Assembly: GCA_963824215.1 (NCBI GenBank)
Contig: CAWGOE010000003.1
Span: forward strand, 62,001 to 126,000
Source: VRUE01 sp963824215
GTDB taxonomy: Bacteria; Actinomycetota; Thermoleophilia; Solirubrobacterales; 70-9
DNA: 64,000 bases
Direction: 5' to 3'
The position numbers and the translations under genes are program-made. Under the pieces are notes generated by a model. The model had not been told where the DNA came from. It ran no database searches and saw only the letters and a list, made by a program, of their open reading frames with translations. This document shows positions 10,101 to 16,469 of this stretch, piece by piece; the first letter of the stretch is position 1; the number at the start of each line of letters is the position of its first letter.

Positions 10101-10562
10101 GCTGCGGTGCCGATCCTCGTGCTCGGCTACCCCGCCGCGACGCCGGCCGCGCCAGTGGAGTGCGGACGCATGCACGGGCTGATCTCGCCGGAGGAGATCG
10201 ACTTCCTCAACGAACTCTCGCGGCGGCTGAACGGCACGATCGCCGACACTGTCGCGGCGATCAGAACGGAGCACCGGATTCCGATCTTCTACATCGGCGA
10301 CACCGAGACCGCCTTCCGTCCCGACCACAGCATCTGCGACCCCGTCTCCTACGTGCGCAGGCCGACGAGCTTCAACGGCGCTGGGCCGAGAATCCTGCGG
10401 CAGGGCATACGCGAGCTGCTCCATCCCAATCCAGCCGGCTACGCCGCCATGTCGCGGGCGATACTCAGCTGGTCGCGCAGTCAGGCCGCCGCCGACGCGT
10501 TGGCGTTCCTCGAAAGCGCTCCAGTGGTCGAGCGTCGGCCGCCGTTAACCTCGTCGGGGTGA
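7104..10562 (+). CDS. GT-C-like multi-pass membrane protein fused to an SGNH hydrolase
   Basis: This 1152-residue protein has two halves. Residues 1 to about 690 are a multi-pass membrane region with GT-C glycosyltransferase flavour, including the acidic/aromatic loop NFDSLWYHMPFAVEMAQ after an early helix. Residues from about 830 onward are an SGNH/GDSL hydrolase: block I ILGDSYSAGEG (Ser near 842), block III TLGGNDAGF near 925 and the catalytic His in LHPNPAGYAAM near 1106. A plausible role is modifying a cell-envelope glycan, but substrate and reaction cannot be read from the sequence. Three palindromic repeats interrupt the membrane half in frame, giving Pro/Gly-rich inserts. The stop overlaps the next start. 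Confidence 0.75.
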   Translation: MASAGSYILSVALLAVLVLSLGFSAVRLRQRLMPSWEGAPAHLVEAIVGVALLIWIAELLGIVGLLYAGTLVVAAVLVAAAVALGPRVLSGRGGAGASLGFSPEGPAAVRDGGGGEKEDAAVPRHPLSPPPAGGAMTTVAVGVVALVFAHWGLTTADALSRGIFNFDSLWYHMPFAVEMAQSHSVTGLHYTETVFTNWFYPQNSELLHAVGILLTELDTLSLFLNLGWLGMAFLAAWCIGRPYGRGPLTVVATGILLECHTLVVREPGAAKNDVMAAALLLAAIAILINADWGGPVKRRWGWPRRLRRPVFRPGESAREEHLSAKNPAADGATPGGAHMAAAPLAAAGLATGMAVGTKSTALAMAAALSVAVLFLAPAGRRWTAAGWWFAAGLAGGGYWYLRNLAITGNPLPQVESLGPISLSHPERLQTGRPDFSIAHYATDTDVWSEYFRPELHEAFGALWPLVILAAMAGGLTALLWGRTRVLRWIGGVALFGMLAYLFTPLSAAGIEGAPEGFGINLRYAIPALLAGITLLPVARAAPGVPRSGAASSFSPHEQSRTAEFAPGEKPSARPGHPRRRPLVMWASLGALVLVLVVTNRADTVLRDPDRIFAWAIALLFVLVPAALLVARSRGMSRSVVTGGFVALALLVAAIGYPLQRDYLDDRFANANPDTSIPGMHLDSAYRWVRDVSDARIGLAGTTAGFLQYGFYGTDLSNRVRYLGVEGPHGAFRPIQTCAGFRAAVNAADLDYLVTAPFLNFIEPGEPVLSPEAGWLRGEPAVAPVDSDGPVTVWRIQGGLNPRDCGPLNRPLRAVPQQPGATPTDEEAGPILDRNAIVILGDSYSAGEGTDLYLPGADTEDNPCHRSRSTYLAQAFDIPASRIVACSGAVAADILSAQPARTEAAQVAQLEDVHRREGVDAVVLTLGGNDAGFADIGASCLVPGRGGCDRFIYTGPPFRSRAQTSDAFVGERLSALPSLLRPAYLAIDRVVNSSGTQSAGAAVPILVLGYPAATPAAPVECGRMHGLISPEEIDFLNELSRRLNGTIADTVAAIRTEHRIPIFYIGDTETAFRPDHSICDPVSYVRRPTSFNGAGPRILRQGIRELLHPNPAGYAAMSRAILSWSRSQAAADALAFLESAPVVERRPPLTSSG
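7370..7492. repeat. Palindromic element, copy 1 (inside a gene)
   Basis: Arms at 7370-7393 and 7469-7492 are 24-bp inverted repeats with two mismatches. Inside the arms lie GGGTTTTTCGCC and GGCGAAAAAGAGG. Read on the minus strand, the core matches copy 3 (GTCCTCTTTTTCGCC, ATCTCGGACGG and GGCGAAAAACCCAGCG), so this copy is inverted relative to copies 2 and 3. It adds an in-frame Gly/Pro/charged insert to the host protein. Confidence 0.8.
7994..8113. repeat. Palindromic element, copy 2 (inside a gene)
   Basis: Arms of 29 bp at 7994-8022 and 8085-8113 pair with a few mismatches. The inner boundaries are GCGGCGTCCCGTTTTTCGCC and GGCGAAAAACCCAGC, the same as in copy 3. The element is translated in frame as a hydrophilic insert between two hydrophobic stretches. 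Confidence 0.8.
8719..8845. repeat. Palindromic element, copy 3 (inside a gene)
   Basis: The 31-bp arms at 8719-8749 and 8815-8845 are perfect inverted repeats. A second inner pair, TTTTTCGCC at 8759-8767 and GGCGAAAAA at 8802-8810, encloses the conserved core ATCTCGGACGG. This is the best-preserved copy, and it is also in frame with the surrounding coding sequence. Confidence 0.88.
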
Positions 10563-10882
10563 CCTATCCGCTCGAGAACGCGCTCTTCCAGTGGGAGGAG
10601 GGATGGCGGGCTCTAAAGGCAATCGAGGAGCCGCGGGAGCGGCGCCAGGCCGACCGTCTCGTTGGCGCTATCCAAGACGAGCTGCGGCGCCGGATCGGTC
10701 CGACTTTCTCCGCCGCCGAGCTGGCCGAGCTGTATGGCCGGGGAACCGACTGGTGCCTGCAGGTGGCGATGGACGCGGTGCCGGATCTTGACGCCGACCC
10801 ACGTTCGCTGGCTGATGCTGCCTTCTGGCTCTACTTACGCGGGGCGATCGACTTTGCCGGCGGTCGCCAGCTACTCGTCTGA
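10559..10882 (+). CDS. Hypothetical protein, 107 aa
   Basis: A soluble, mostly helical, charged protein that starts at a GTG overlapping the stop of the preceding gene (GTGA), so it is probably translationally coupled to it. Visible features are a Glu/Arg-rich helix (WRALKAIEEPRERRQADR) and an aromatic C-terminus (FWLYLRGAIDFAGGR). I do not recognise a family. Its last 12 bases overlap the 3' end of the convergent gene. Confidence 0.65.
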   Translation: MTYPLENALFQWEEGWRALKAIEEPRERRQADRLVGAIQDELRRRIGPTFSAAELAELYGRGTDWCLQVAMDAVPDLDADPRSLADAAFWLYLRGAIDFAGGRQLLV

Positions 10883-11461
10883 GTCGTCGTCGCCCGAGGC
10901 GCCGGGGCCGCTCTCCCCGGCCCGCCGGATGACGATCTGGTCTGCCTCGATGCGGACAGTCACCTCGCGCTTGCCGGCCCAATGCTCGGCGTACACAGGG
11001 TTGTCCTTGACCGCGGCATCGAGCCAGAGGCCATAGCCGTCCCGCTCGCCGTGGTCGAAGGTCGCCTCAAGCTCTTTACGCCGTCCACGGCCGCCGCGCC
11101 TGCCGCGTCGTCGCCGGCGCCGGGGGGGGCGCTGAGCGCCATCCTCCTCGCCGTCCTCTGAGTCCCGCTCTTTGCGAGCCGGCTTCTCCTCGCCGTCCTC
11201 GGCCTCCTCGGGCTCGTCGTCCTCTTCGGCCTCGGCCTCTTCCGCGGTCGCTGCCTCGACCTCTGCCTCGATCTCGTCGCGGAGGTCGACTTCGCCGCCG
11301 CCGGTCTCCTCCCCGTCGGAGGTGAGGTCGTGTTGCTTGCGGAACTCGCGTAGCTCTGAGGCAGAGACCTCGAGCTGGTGGGCGATCCAAGCGTCGGTGC
11401 GTCCCTGCCGCACCCAGGCGCGGATCTGGTTTAGCTGTGGCTTCAGTGAGCGTCGTGCCAT
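10871..11461 (-). CDS. Hypothetical protein with acidic and Arg-rich low-complexity regions
   Basis: 196 residues in four blocks. An N-terminal helix-turn-helix-like segment (RQGRTDAWIAHQLEVSASEL) is followed by an acidic run of Glu/Ala/Asp, a strongly basic run of Arg/Gly (about residues 112-128), and a short folded C-terminal part (EVTVRIEADQIVIRR). The charge pattern would suit a nucleic-acid-binding protein, but this is inference. It is a single gene, convergent with the preceding one. Confidence 0.65.
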   Translation of the reverse strand: MARRSLKPQLNQIRAWVRQGRTDAWIAHQLEVSASELREFRKQHDLTSDGEETGGGEVDLRDEIEAEVEAATAEEAEAEEDDEPEEAEDGEEKPARKERDSEDGEEDGAQRPPRRRRRRGRRGGRGRRKELEATFDHGERDGYGLWLDAAVKDNPVYAEHWAGKREVTVRIEADQIVIRRAGESGPGASGDDDSDE

Positions 11462-11522
11462 CGGCGCGCGAGTCTATTCAACCTGGACGGGGGATCGCGG
11501 AGTCACGGCGAGCAGACGACCG

Positions 11523-11762
11523 TTAGGCCATCAGAAAGGAGAGGGCCTCGAACATCGAGACCACCACGACGACAACGGTCGCGGTCAAGCAAACGGCGAG
11601 TACGCTGAAGCGCACTTTGCCGTGTTGCTCGTTGCGGGTCATGCGGCGCTCCCGCGAGCGGTTGGCCGCGCGTCGGCGCAGCTGCTCGCGCCGACGACGC
11701 TCCAAGGTCGTCTCCTGCTCGAAGGCAACCTCGAACTGGTTGATGCTTTGCCGCATTCTCAT
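11523..11762 (-). CDS. Small single-pass membrane protein, 79 aa
   Basis: The start is taken at the ATG at 11760-11762, giving MRMRQSINQFEVAF followed by a very basic region of Arg and Gln, then one C-terminal membrane helix (VRFSVLAVCLTATVVVVVVS). The topology is that of a tail-anchored protein with its basic region in the cytoplasm. Upstream in-frame codons would extend it to 137 residues but lack hydrophobic or conserved character. Family not recognised. Confidence 0.5.
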   Translation of the reverse strand: MRMRQSINQFEVAFEQETTLERRRREQLRRRAANRSRERRMTRNEQHGKVRFSVLAVCLTATVVVVVVSMFEALSFLMA

Positions 11763-11859
11763 AGAAGGGCCCCAAGAGGCCGCGGCGGGGACCGTAGCAA
11801 AGCCGCACGAGCGCTTGCAGGCCTCAAGCCCAATGCGTAGGCACGGGATGTGACGACGG

Positions 11860-12360
11860 TCACGGCCCGCAGGCGCCCCAAAGGCCCCTGCCAGCGCGGG
11901 CCGCTGCCAGCTCGAGCCGCTCAAAAAGCCCCGCAAAGCGATCGTTTGGCGGAATCGTCAGCGAACGGGCGAGACCCCGCCGCAGTAGGGCCGAGTTGAA
12001 AAGGTGGCCATCGAGATAGGCGTAGGCAAGCAGGCGGCCGTAAACGTCGCGCCGCTCGACCCCGAAGACCAATCGCACCCGCTGGTCCTCGATCTGACGG
12101 TGAGTGAAGTCGGAGGCCCGCAGCCCAAAGCACTGCACCGGCTCCCCAGGCTTCACCGTCTCCGGCGTATCAACCCCGATCAGCCGCACATCCTCGACCT
12201 CCCCATCGATCCGCGCCTCGACCGTGTCCCCATCAACCACCCGCGTCACCAAGGCCGTCGCAGAGGCAGGGCCTTGGCCTGGATCACCCTCCCAAGGCCG
12301 CAGCACAAGCAACGCGACGATCACAAGCAACACCAAGCTCCCGGCAACATCTTTTCTCAC
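11860..12360 (-). CDS. Secreted or anchored thermonuclease (SNase-like)
   Basis: A 166-residue protein with an N-terminal hydrophobic signal or anchor (LVLLVIVALLVL) and one staphylococcal-nuclease domain. The conserved elements are visible: VVDGDTVEA, the catalytic segment VRLIGVDTPETVKPGEPVQ, and RRDVYGRLLAYAYLDG with the second catalytic Arg. It should cleave DNA or RNA outside the cytoplasm in a calcium-dependent way. It lies downstream of the aldolase gene on the same strand, separated from it by a long palindrome. Confidence 0.9.
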   Translation of the reverse strand: MRKDVAGSLVLLVIVALLVLRPWEGDPGQGPASATALVTRVVDGDTVEARIDGEVEDVRLIGVDTPETVKPGEPVQCFGLRASDFTHRQIEDQRVRLVFGVERRDVYGRLLAYAYLDGHLFNSALLRRGLARSLTIPPNDRFAGLFERLELAAARAGRGLWGACGP

Positions 12361-12395
12361 GATCTAGCCCCGAGACTCAATCGCCTGCCGTGCCT

Positions 12396-12507
12396 AGGCC
12401 CATCCGGTAGGGGTGAAACGTCTTGTACTTTTTCGTCAGCGGGATCGGGCGACAGCCGGAAGGCGCTCCACCGAAAAAGTTAAGTGGAACCCCTACCGGA
12501 TGGGCCT
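12396..12507. repeat. Palindromic element, copy 4 / likely terminator after fba
   Basis: Perfect 19-bp inverted arms at 12396-12414 and 12489-12507 enclose a second pair, CTTTTTCG at 12428-12435 and CGAAAAAG at 12472-12479. The architecture matches the three copies at 7.4-8.8 kb, though the outer arms differ in sequence. The right arm abuts the aldolase stop codon, so on the minus strand the transcript folds immediately after the gene and could act as a terminator or mRNA stabiliser. Confidence 0.75.
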
Positions 12508-13428
12508 CTACGGAATCCGCCGAACGTTGCTCAGCAACGTCTCTTTGATCTGAGAAATGATCTCCAGCGCCTCGTTCCACTCGCGCTGCCAGACATTGCG
12601 GCCGAAGATGACGCCGCTGCCGCCAGCCTGCATGATCTCGCGGGTGTGGCCGATCACGGTCTCGTCGTCGACCTTGGAGCCACCGGAGAGGACGACCAGG
12701 GCACGCCCCGCCGACTCGACGCAGTGCTGGATCGCTCCCGCCTGGTCGATCTCCATCTCGTTGTAGGGGGCCTGCGCGTCCTTGTCCTTCTCGGGGTCGA
12801 TCTTCGGCATGTTGAGCTTGACCACGTCGGCGCCCATCTCCATCGCCAGCCGCGCCGCGTAGTCGATCGCGTAGAAGGAGTTCGGCCCGCCCTTAGCTTC
12901 GACCGCTTCGCCGCGCGGGTAGGACCAGACGATCAGAGGCATGCCGAAGCGGTCGCAGTCTTCGCGCACGGTGCGGAGCTGGGCTAGGTCCTCGTCCTGG
13001 CGGGGCGAGCCGACGTAGAGCGTGTAGCCGACGGCGTCGGCGCCGAGCCGCACCGCGTCCTCGACGCTGGCGTTGCAGCTCGAGAAGGCCTTGGCGGAGG
13101 AGGGGATGTCGGTCTTGGCGTTGACCTTGAGGATTAGCGGCACCTGGCCCGCGTAGTCGGGGTAGTACTTGCTCGCCATGCCGATCTGGCAGGCGAGTGC
13201 CGAGTAGCCGGCCTCGGCGGCAAGCCGGAACTGGTAGTCGGGGTCCTTGGAGGCGGGGTTGGGGAAGAAGTCACGCGGGCCATGCTCGATGCCCTGATCG
13301 ATCGGCAGCAGCATCAGGGTGCCGTTGCCCGGTCCGAACTCGAAAAGCAGGCGGCGCAGGCGGGTTCGTTTGCCCGGCGCCAGCTCGGCCAGAAGCGATT
13401 TCTGCTCGGTCAGACTCTTCAACTCCAC
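12508..13428 (-). CDS. fbaB: Class I fructose-bisphosphate aldolase
   Basis: 306 residues. The protein cleaves fructose-1,6-bisphosphate through a lysine Schiff base. The DeoC/LacD-type TIM barrel is recognised from LPIDQGIEHGPRDFF, the strand ADVVKLNMPK that carries the candidate Schiff-base lysine, and the phosphate-binding VVLSGGSKVDDE and GGSGVIFGRNVWQRE. It is transcribed leftward, and a strong palindrome follows its stop codon. Confidence 0.92.
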   Translation of the reverse strand: MELKSLTEQKSLLAELAPGKRTRLRRLLFEFGPGNGTLMLLPIDQGIEHGPRDFFPNPASKDPDYQFRLAAEAGYSALACQIGMASKYYPDYAGQVPLILKVNAKTDIPSSAKAFSSCNASVEDAVRLGADAVGYTLYVGSPRQDEDLAQLRTVREDCDRFGMPLIVWSYPRGEAVEAKGGPNSFYAIDYAARLAMEMGADVVKLNMPKIDPEKDKDAQAPYNEMEIDQAGAIQHCVESAGRALVVLSGGSKVDDETVIGHTREIMQAGGSGVIFGRNVWQREWNEALEIISQIKETLLSNVRRIP

Positions 13429-13520
13429 GCTGTATTCCTCCTCGAAGATGGGTTCTCCCGCAGTATGCCACCGGCGGCATGCGTCGAGCGCCCGCGAAGG
13501 GCGGTTATCCTCGATTGATC

Positions 13521-14279
13521 ATGAGTGAGACTGAGCTCAGCGTCATTTGCAAGAACTGCGGCTCCGAGGTCAGTCCCTATGTAACCGAGTGCCCCTACTG
13601 CGGCGCGAGGCTGCGCAAGCGGGCGCCGAAGCTTGAGCGCCGCGGAGATGGACTCGAGCCAAAGCCGCGCCGCGGGCCGGCGAAAAGGCTGCTGCGGATC
13701 AAGTTGCCCTCAGGCGCCGTCTCCAGCCGGCCCTACGCGACCCTGGCGGCGATCCTCGGCTCAGCCGCGCTGCTGCTGGTCGAGCAGGCGGCCGGCGCCT
13801 CGCTGATCGAGGTCGGGGGCCTCGCCGTGCCGCTCGACGGCGAGTGGTGGCGCTACCTGACCGCCCCCTTCGCTTATGTCGACGTCGGTTACCTCTTCGT
13901 CGTCGCGATCGCCCTGGCAATCTTCGGGATCGGCGTCGAGCGGCGACTTGGCACCCCCGCGACCGCATTGCTGCTGCTTGCCTGTGGCGCGCTGGGAATG
14001 CTGGCTGCGGGTGGGATCGCCAGCGCTCAGGACGACTTCGTCGTGATCGCGGGGGGCAACGGCATGGCGCTGGGCGCCCTCGCCGCCTGGTTCGCGATCC
14101 ACCGCGCCGAGGCGAGGACCGCGATCGACCGGGACTACGACCCGATCGGGGTGGCCGTGGCAGCCGCGGTGCTGCTGGCGCTGCCGATCTTCGAGTCAAC
14201 GGCCGACGTCTTCGCGGGCCTGGCAGGCGCCCTGGTCGGCGGCCTCGCGGGCCTTGCCGCCACCGCCCTGCGCAACTGA
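13521..14279 (+). CDS. Zinc-ribbon protein with a rhomboid-like membrane domain lacking the catalytic Ser
   Basis: 252 residues. The N-terminus is a zinc ribbon (CKNCGSEVSPYVTECPYCGARL, two CxxC pairs at about 10-31), followed by a basic linker and about six membrane segments. The layout resembles rhomboid proteins: an early WWRYLTAPFAYVD-like loop, then GGNGMALGALAAWF near residue 178, where active rhomboids have GxSG. Here Asn replaces the nucleophile, and the last helix (VFAGLAGALVGGLAG) lacks the usual His. It is therefore more likely a rhomboid-fold pseudoprotease than a protease. The start follows from the ATG just before the zinc ribbon. Confidence 0.7.
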   Translation: MSETELSVICKNCGSEVSPYVTECPYCGARLRKRAPKLERRGDGLEPKPRRGPAKRLLRIKLPSGAVSSRPYATLAAILGSAALLLVEQAAGASLIEVGGLAVPLDGEWWRYLTAPFAYVDVGYLFVVAIALAIFGIGVERRLGTPATALLLLACGALGMLAAGGIASAQDDFVVIAGGNGMALGALAAWFAIHRAEARTAIDRDYDPIGVAVAAAVLLALPIFESTADVFAGLAGALVGGLAGLAATALRN

Positions 14280-14358
14280 AGCCGTGGCCGTCGGACGTGC
14301 CGGTGCTCCGGTGCCCATATGGACCTCTTTCCACCGGCACGTCTAGGCTGGGTCCCCG

Positions 14359-14691
14359 ATGGCGCCTGATGACGAGAAGCGACTGGAAGCCGCGATCGAG
14401 CGTCTGGCCGAGGCGGACCGCTTCGTCGAAGCGGAGGCGATTGTCGCTCGCGCAGCGCCACAATTGCAACGCGTCCTTGCGACGGCCCTTGCCGAGGGCG
14501 GCTGGTTTGGCGAGTCACACGAGAGCGAGTCGCTGAAGGCGGCTACGGTCCCCGACCCGGAGGAGCGAATCGCGGCAGTTCGCACCCTTCTCGCCGAGGA
14601 GGCGCGGATGGGAATGATGGTTGGCGTTGCAGTTGGCTGGGCACTGAAAGAGGAGATGAGCGAGGGCGAAGCCCCGGAAGGAGAGAGCTGA
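14359..14691 (+). CDS. Hypothetical protein, 110 aa
   Basis: A short, acidic, helical protein (RLEAAIERLAEADRFVEAEA, PDPEERIAAVRTLLAEEARM) with a short hydrophobic patch GMMVGVAVGWALKEE near the end. It ends two bases before the start of the UPF0173 gene, so the two are very likely one operon. Family not recognised. Confidence 0.65.
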   Translation: MAPDDEKRLEAAIERLAEADRFVEAEAIVARAAPQLQRVLATALAEGGWFGESHESESLKAATVPDPEERIAAVRTLLAEEARMGMMVGVAVGWALKEEMSEGEAPEGES

Positions 14692-14693
14692 AG

Positions 14694-15407
14694 ATGGAGA
14701 TCAAGTTCCACGGCCAGTCGTGCTTTGAGCTGAGCGAGGGGGAGACGACGGTGCTGGTCGACCCGTTCCTCAAGCCCAACAACCCCGCCGCGGTCGCGAC
14801 CGCGGAGGAAGTCGAGCCGACCCACATCGCGATCAGCCACGGTCACGTCGACCACATGGCCGACGCGGTGCCGGTGGCGAAGCGGACCGGCGCCCACTGC
14901 GTGGCGATCGTCGAGCTCGCCAAGTGGCTCGAAGGGCAGGGCATCGAGGGGGTCAGCGACCCGAACTTCGGCGGCACGGTCGAGTTCGAGTGGGGCTACA
15001 TCGCGCTCGTTCCTGCCTGGCACACCAACACGCTCCCAGGCTCAGAAGAGTCCCCCTACAGCGCTGAGGACGGCGTCGCGATCGGCCCCGCGGCCGGGCT
15101 CGTGATCAAGATCGGCGAGACGACCGTCTACCACGCCGGCGACACCTGCCTCTTCGGCGACATGCAGCTGATTGCGCGGCGCCATGCGCCCGACGTGGCG
15201 CTGCTGCCGATCGGCGGCCACTACACGATGGATCGTCACGACGCCGCCATTGCCGCCGATCTGGTCGGCGCAGGCACGGTGATCCCGATGCACTACGACA
15301 CCTTCCCGCCGATCGAGACCGACAGCAACGCCTTCAAGGCTGAGGTCGAGGAGAAGACCCCCTCGCAGGTGGTTCTGCTCAAACCCGGGGATACGCACGC
15401 GATCTGA
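14694..15407 (+). CDS. UPF0173 metal-dependent hydrolase (metallo-beta-lactamase fold)
   Basis: 237 residues, the usual length for the UPF0173 family. The metal-binding signatures are visible: FHGQSCFEL at the N-terminus, the HxHxDH motif in ISHGHVDHMADAV, the Asp in VYHAGDTCLFGDM and a late His in VIPMHYDTFPP. The physiological substrate of this family is not established. The gene is coupled to the small gene upstream. Confidence 0.9.
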   Translation: MEIKFHGQSCFELSEGETTVLVDPFLKPNNPAAVATAEEVEPTHIAISHGHVDHMADAVPVAKRTGAHCVAIVELAKWLEGQGIEGVSDPNFGGTVEFEWGYIALVPAWHTNTLPGSEESPYSAEDGVAIGPAAGLVIKIGETTVYHAGDTCLFGDMQLIARRHAPDVALLPIGGHYTMDRHDAAIAADLVGAGTVIPMHYDTFPPIETDSNAFKAEVEEKTPSQVVLLKPGDTHAI

Positions 15408-15526
15408 GCGCGTTCGCTGTCTGTCGCGCTGTGGCTTACAAATAGCGAATGCGGAAGGACTGGCTGGTTAGCCAGTTCGTTGCTAGTCTCGACCGCACCG
15501 CCGCATCCGAGCCGAGGAGAGTGCAG

Positions 15527-16456
15527 ATGGGCACCAAAGAGGCAACCGGGACGCAGTCACGGACCGAGCGGGCCGACTTCCAGGCGACCGCCGATCCGGC
15601 TCTGAACGAGGCAGCCGACCGCACCGCTGACATCAAGCTGCTCACCTACGAGGAGCTCTACGGGCTCTGGGAGCGCCAACAGTGGCAGACCCAGGAGCTC
15701 GACTTCAGCCGCGACCGCGAGGACTGGCAAGAGCGGATCGACCCCGAAGAGCGCTTCCAGCGGATGTACGGGCTCTCCTCCTTCTTCATCGGCGAGCAGA
15801 AAGTCGCCGAGGAGCTTGGCCCGATCATGCGCGCCGCGCCGACCGAGGACCAGAAAATCTTCCTCTGCACGCAGATCGCCGACGAGGCCCGCCACGTGCG
15901 CTTCTTCGAGCGCTTCTACCGCGAGGTCGGCGTGCTCGAGTCCGAAGAGCTCTCGCAGATGCTCGAGGAGACCTCCGAGCACCTCAACGATAACTTTGGC
16001 CGACTCTTTGACGAGATGCTGAAACAGCGCACCGATCGCCTCTCGGCCGAGCCCGAGGACACCGAGGTCCTAGTCGAGGCGGTGACGCTCTACCACATGG
16101 TGATCGAGGGGATGCTGGCGCTCACCGGCCAGCACTTCATCATGGACTTCAACGAACGCGAAGGGACGCTTCCGGGCTTCGTCGAGGGCTTCGGGAACGT
16201 TGCCCGCGACGAGCACCGCCACGTCGCCTTCGGCTCGGTCTTCCTGCGCGAAAAGGCGCACGAGGACGACCGCTACAAGCAGGCGATTCAGCGCACGCTG
16301 GAGGAGTCGGTGCCGGCCGCCGAGGGCGTCCTCTCACCTCCCTGGGCGCCCGCGGACCAGGAGGACTACGAGCTCTTCGGCTTCTCGATCGCGGACACGC
16401 GCGCCTTCGCGGCGAAATGCCTGATGCGGCGGCTGAAAGTGATCGGGCTGGGCTAG
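15527..16456 (+). CDS. R2-like ligand-binding oxidase (R2lox-like ferritin-fold protein)
   Basis: I chose the ATG at 15527, preceded by GAGGAGA at a good distance, which gives 309 residues. The ferritin-like metal ligands are visible: Glu in FIGEQKVAEE, ExxH in ADEARHVRFF, Glu in YHMVIEGMLALTG and ExxH in RDEHRHVAFG. Compared with Rv0233-type R2lox, the Val three residues after the first ligand and the Tyr five residues before the third ligand are both kept; in R2lox these form the Tyr-Val ether crosslink. That favours an R2lox-type Mn/Fe oxidase over a ribonucleotide reductase subunit; no large subunit gene is nearby. Confidence 0.8.
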   Translation: MGTKEATGTQSRTERADFQATADPALNEAADRTADIKLLTYEELYGLWERQQWQTQELDFSRDREDWQERIDPEERFQRMYGLSSFFIGEQKVAEELGPIMRAAPTEDQKIFLCTQIADEARHVRFFERFYREVGVLESEELSQMLEETSEHLNDNFGRLFDEMLKQRTDRLSAEPEDTEVLVEAVTLYHMVIEGMLALTGQHFIMDFNEREGTLPGFVEGFGNVARDEHRHVAFGSVFLREKAHEDDRYKQAIQRTLEESVPAAEGVLSPPWAPADQEDYELFGFSIADTRAFAAKCLMRRLKVIGLG

Positions 16457-16469
16457 GGCTGACTAGGCG

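Noticed and set aside
15449..15526. An N-terminal extension of the R2lox-like protein from 15449
   Set aside because: The region has an inverted repeat (CTGGCTGGTTAGCCAG) and is followed by a good ribosome binding site for ATG 15527; the extra residues do not fit the family.
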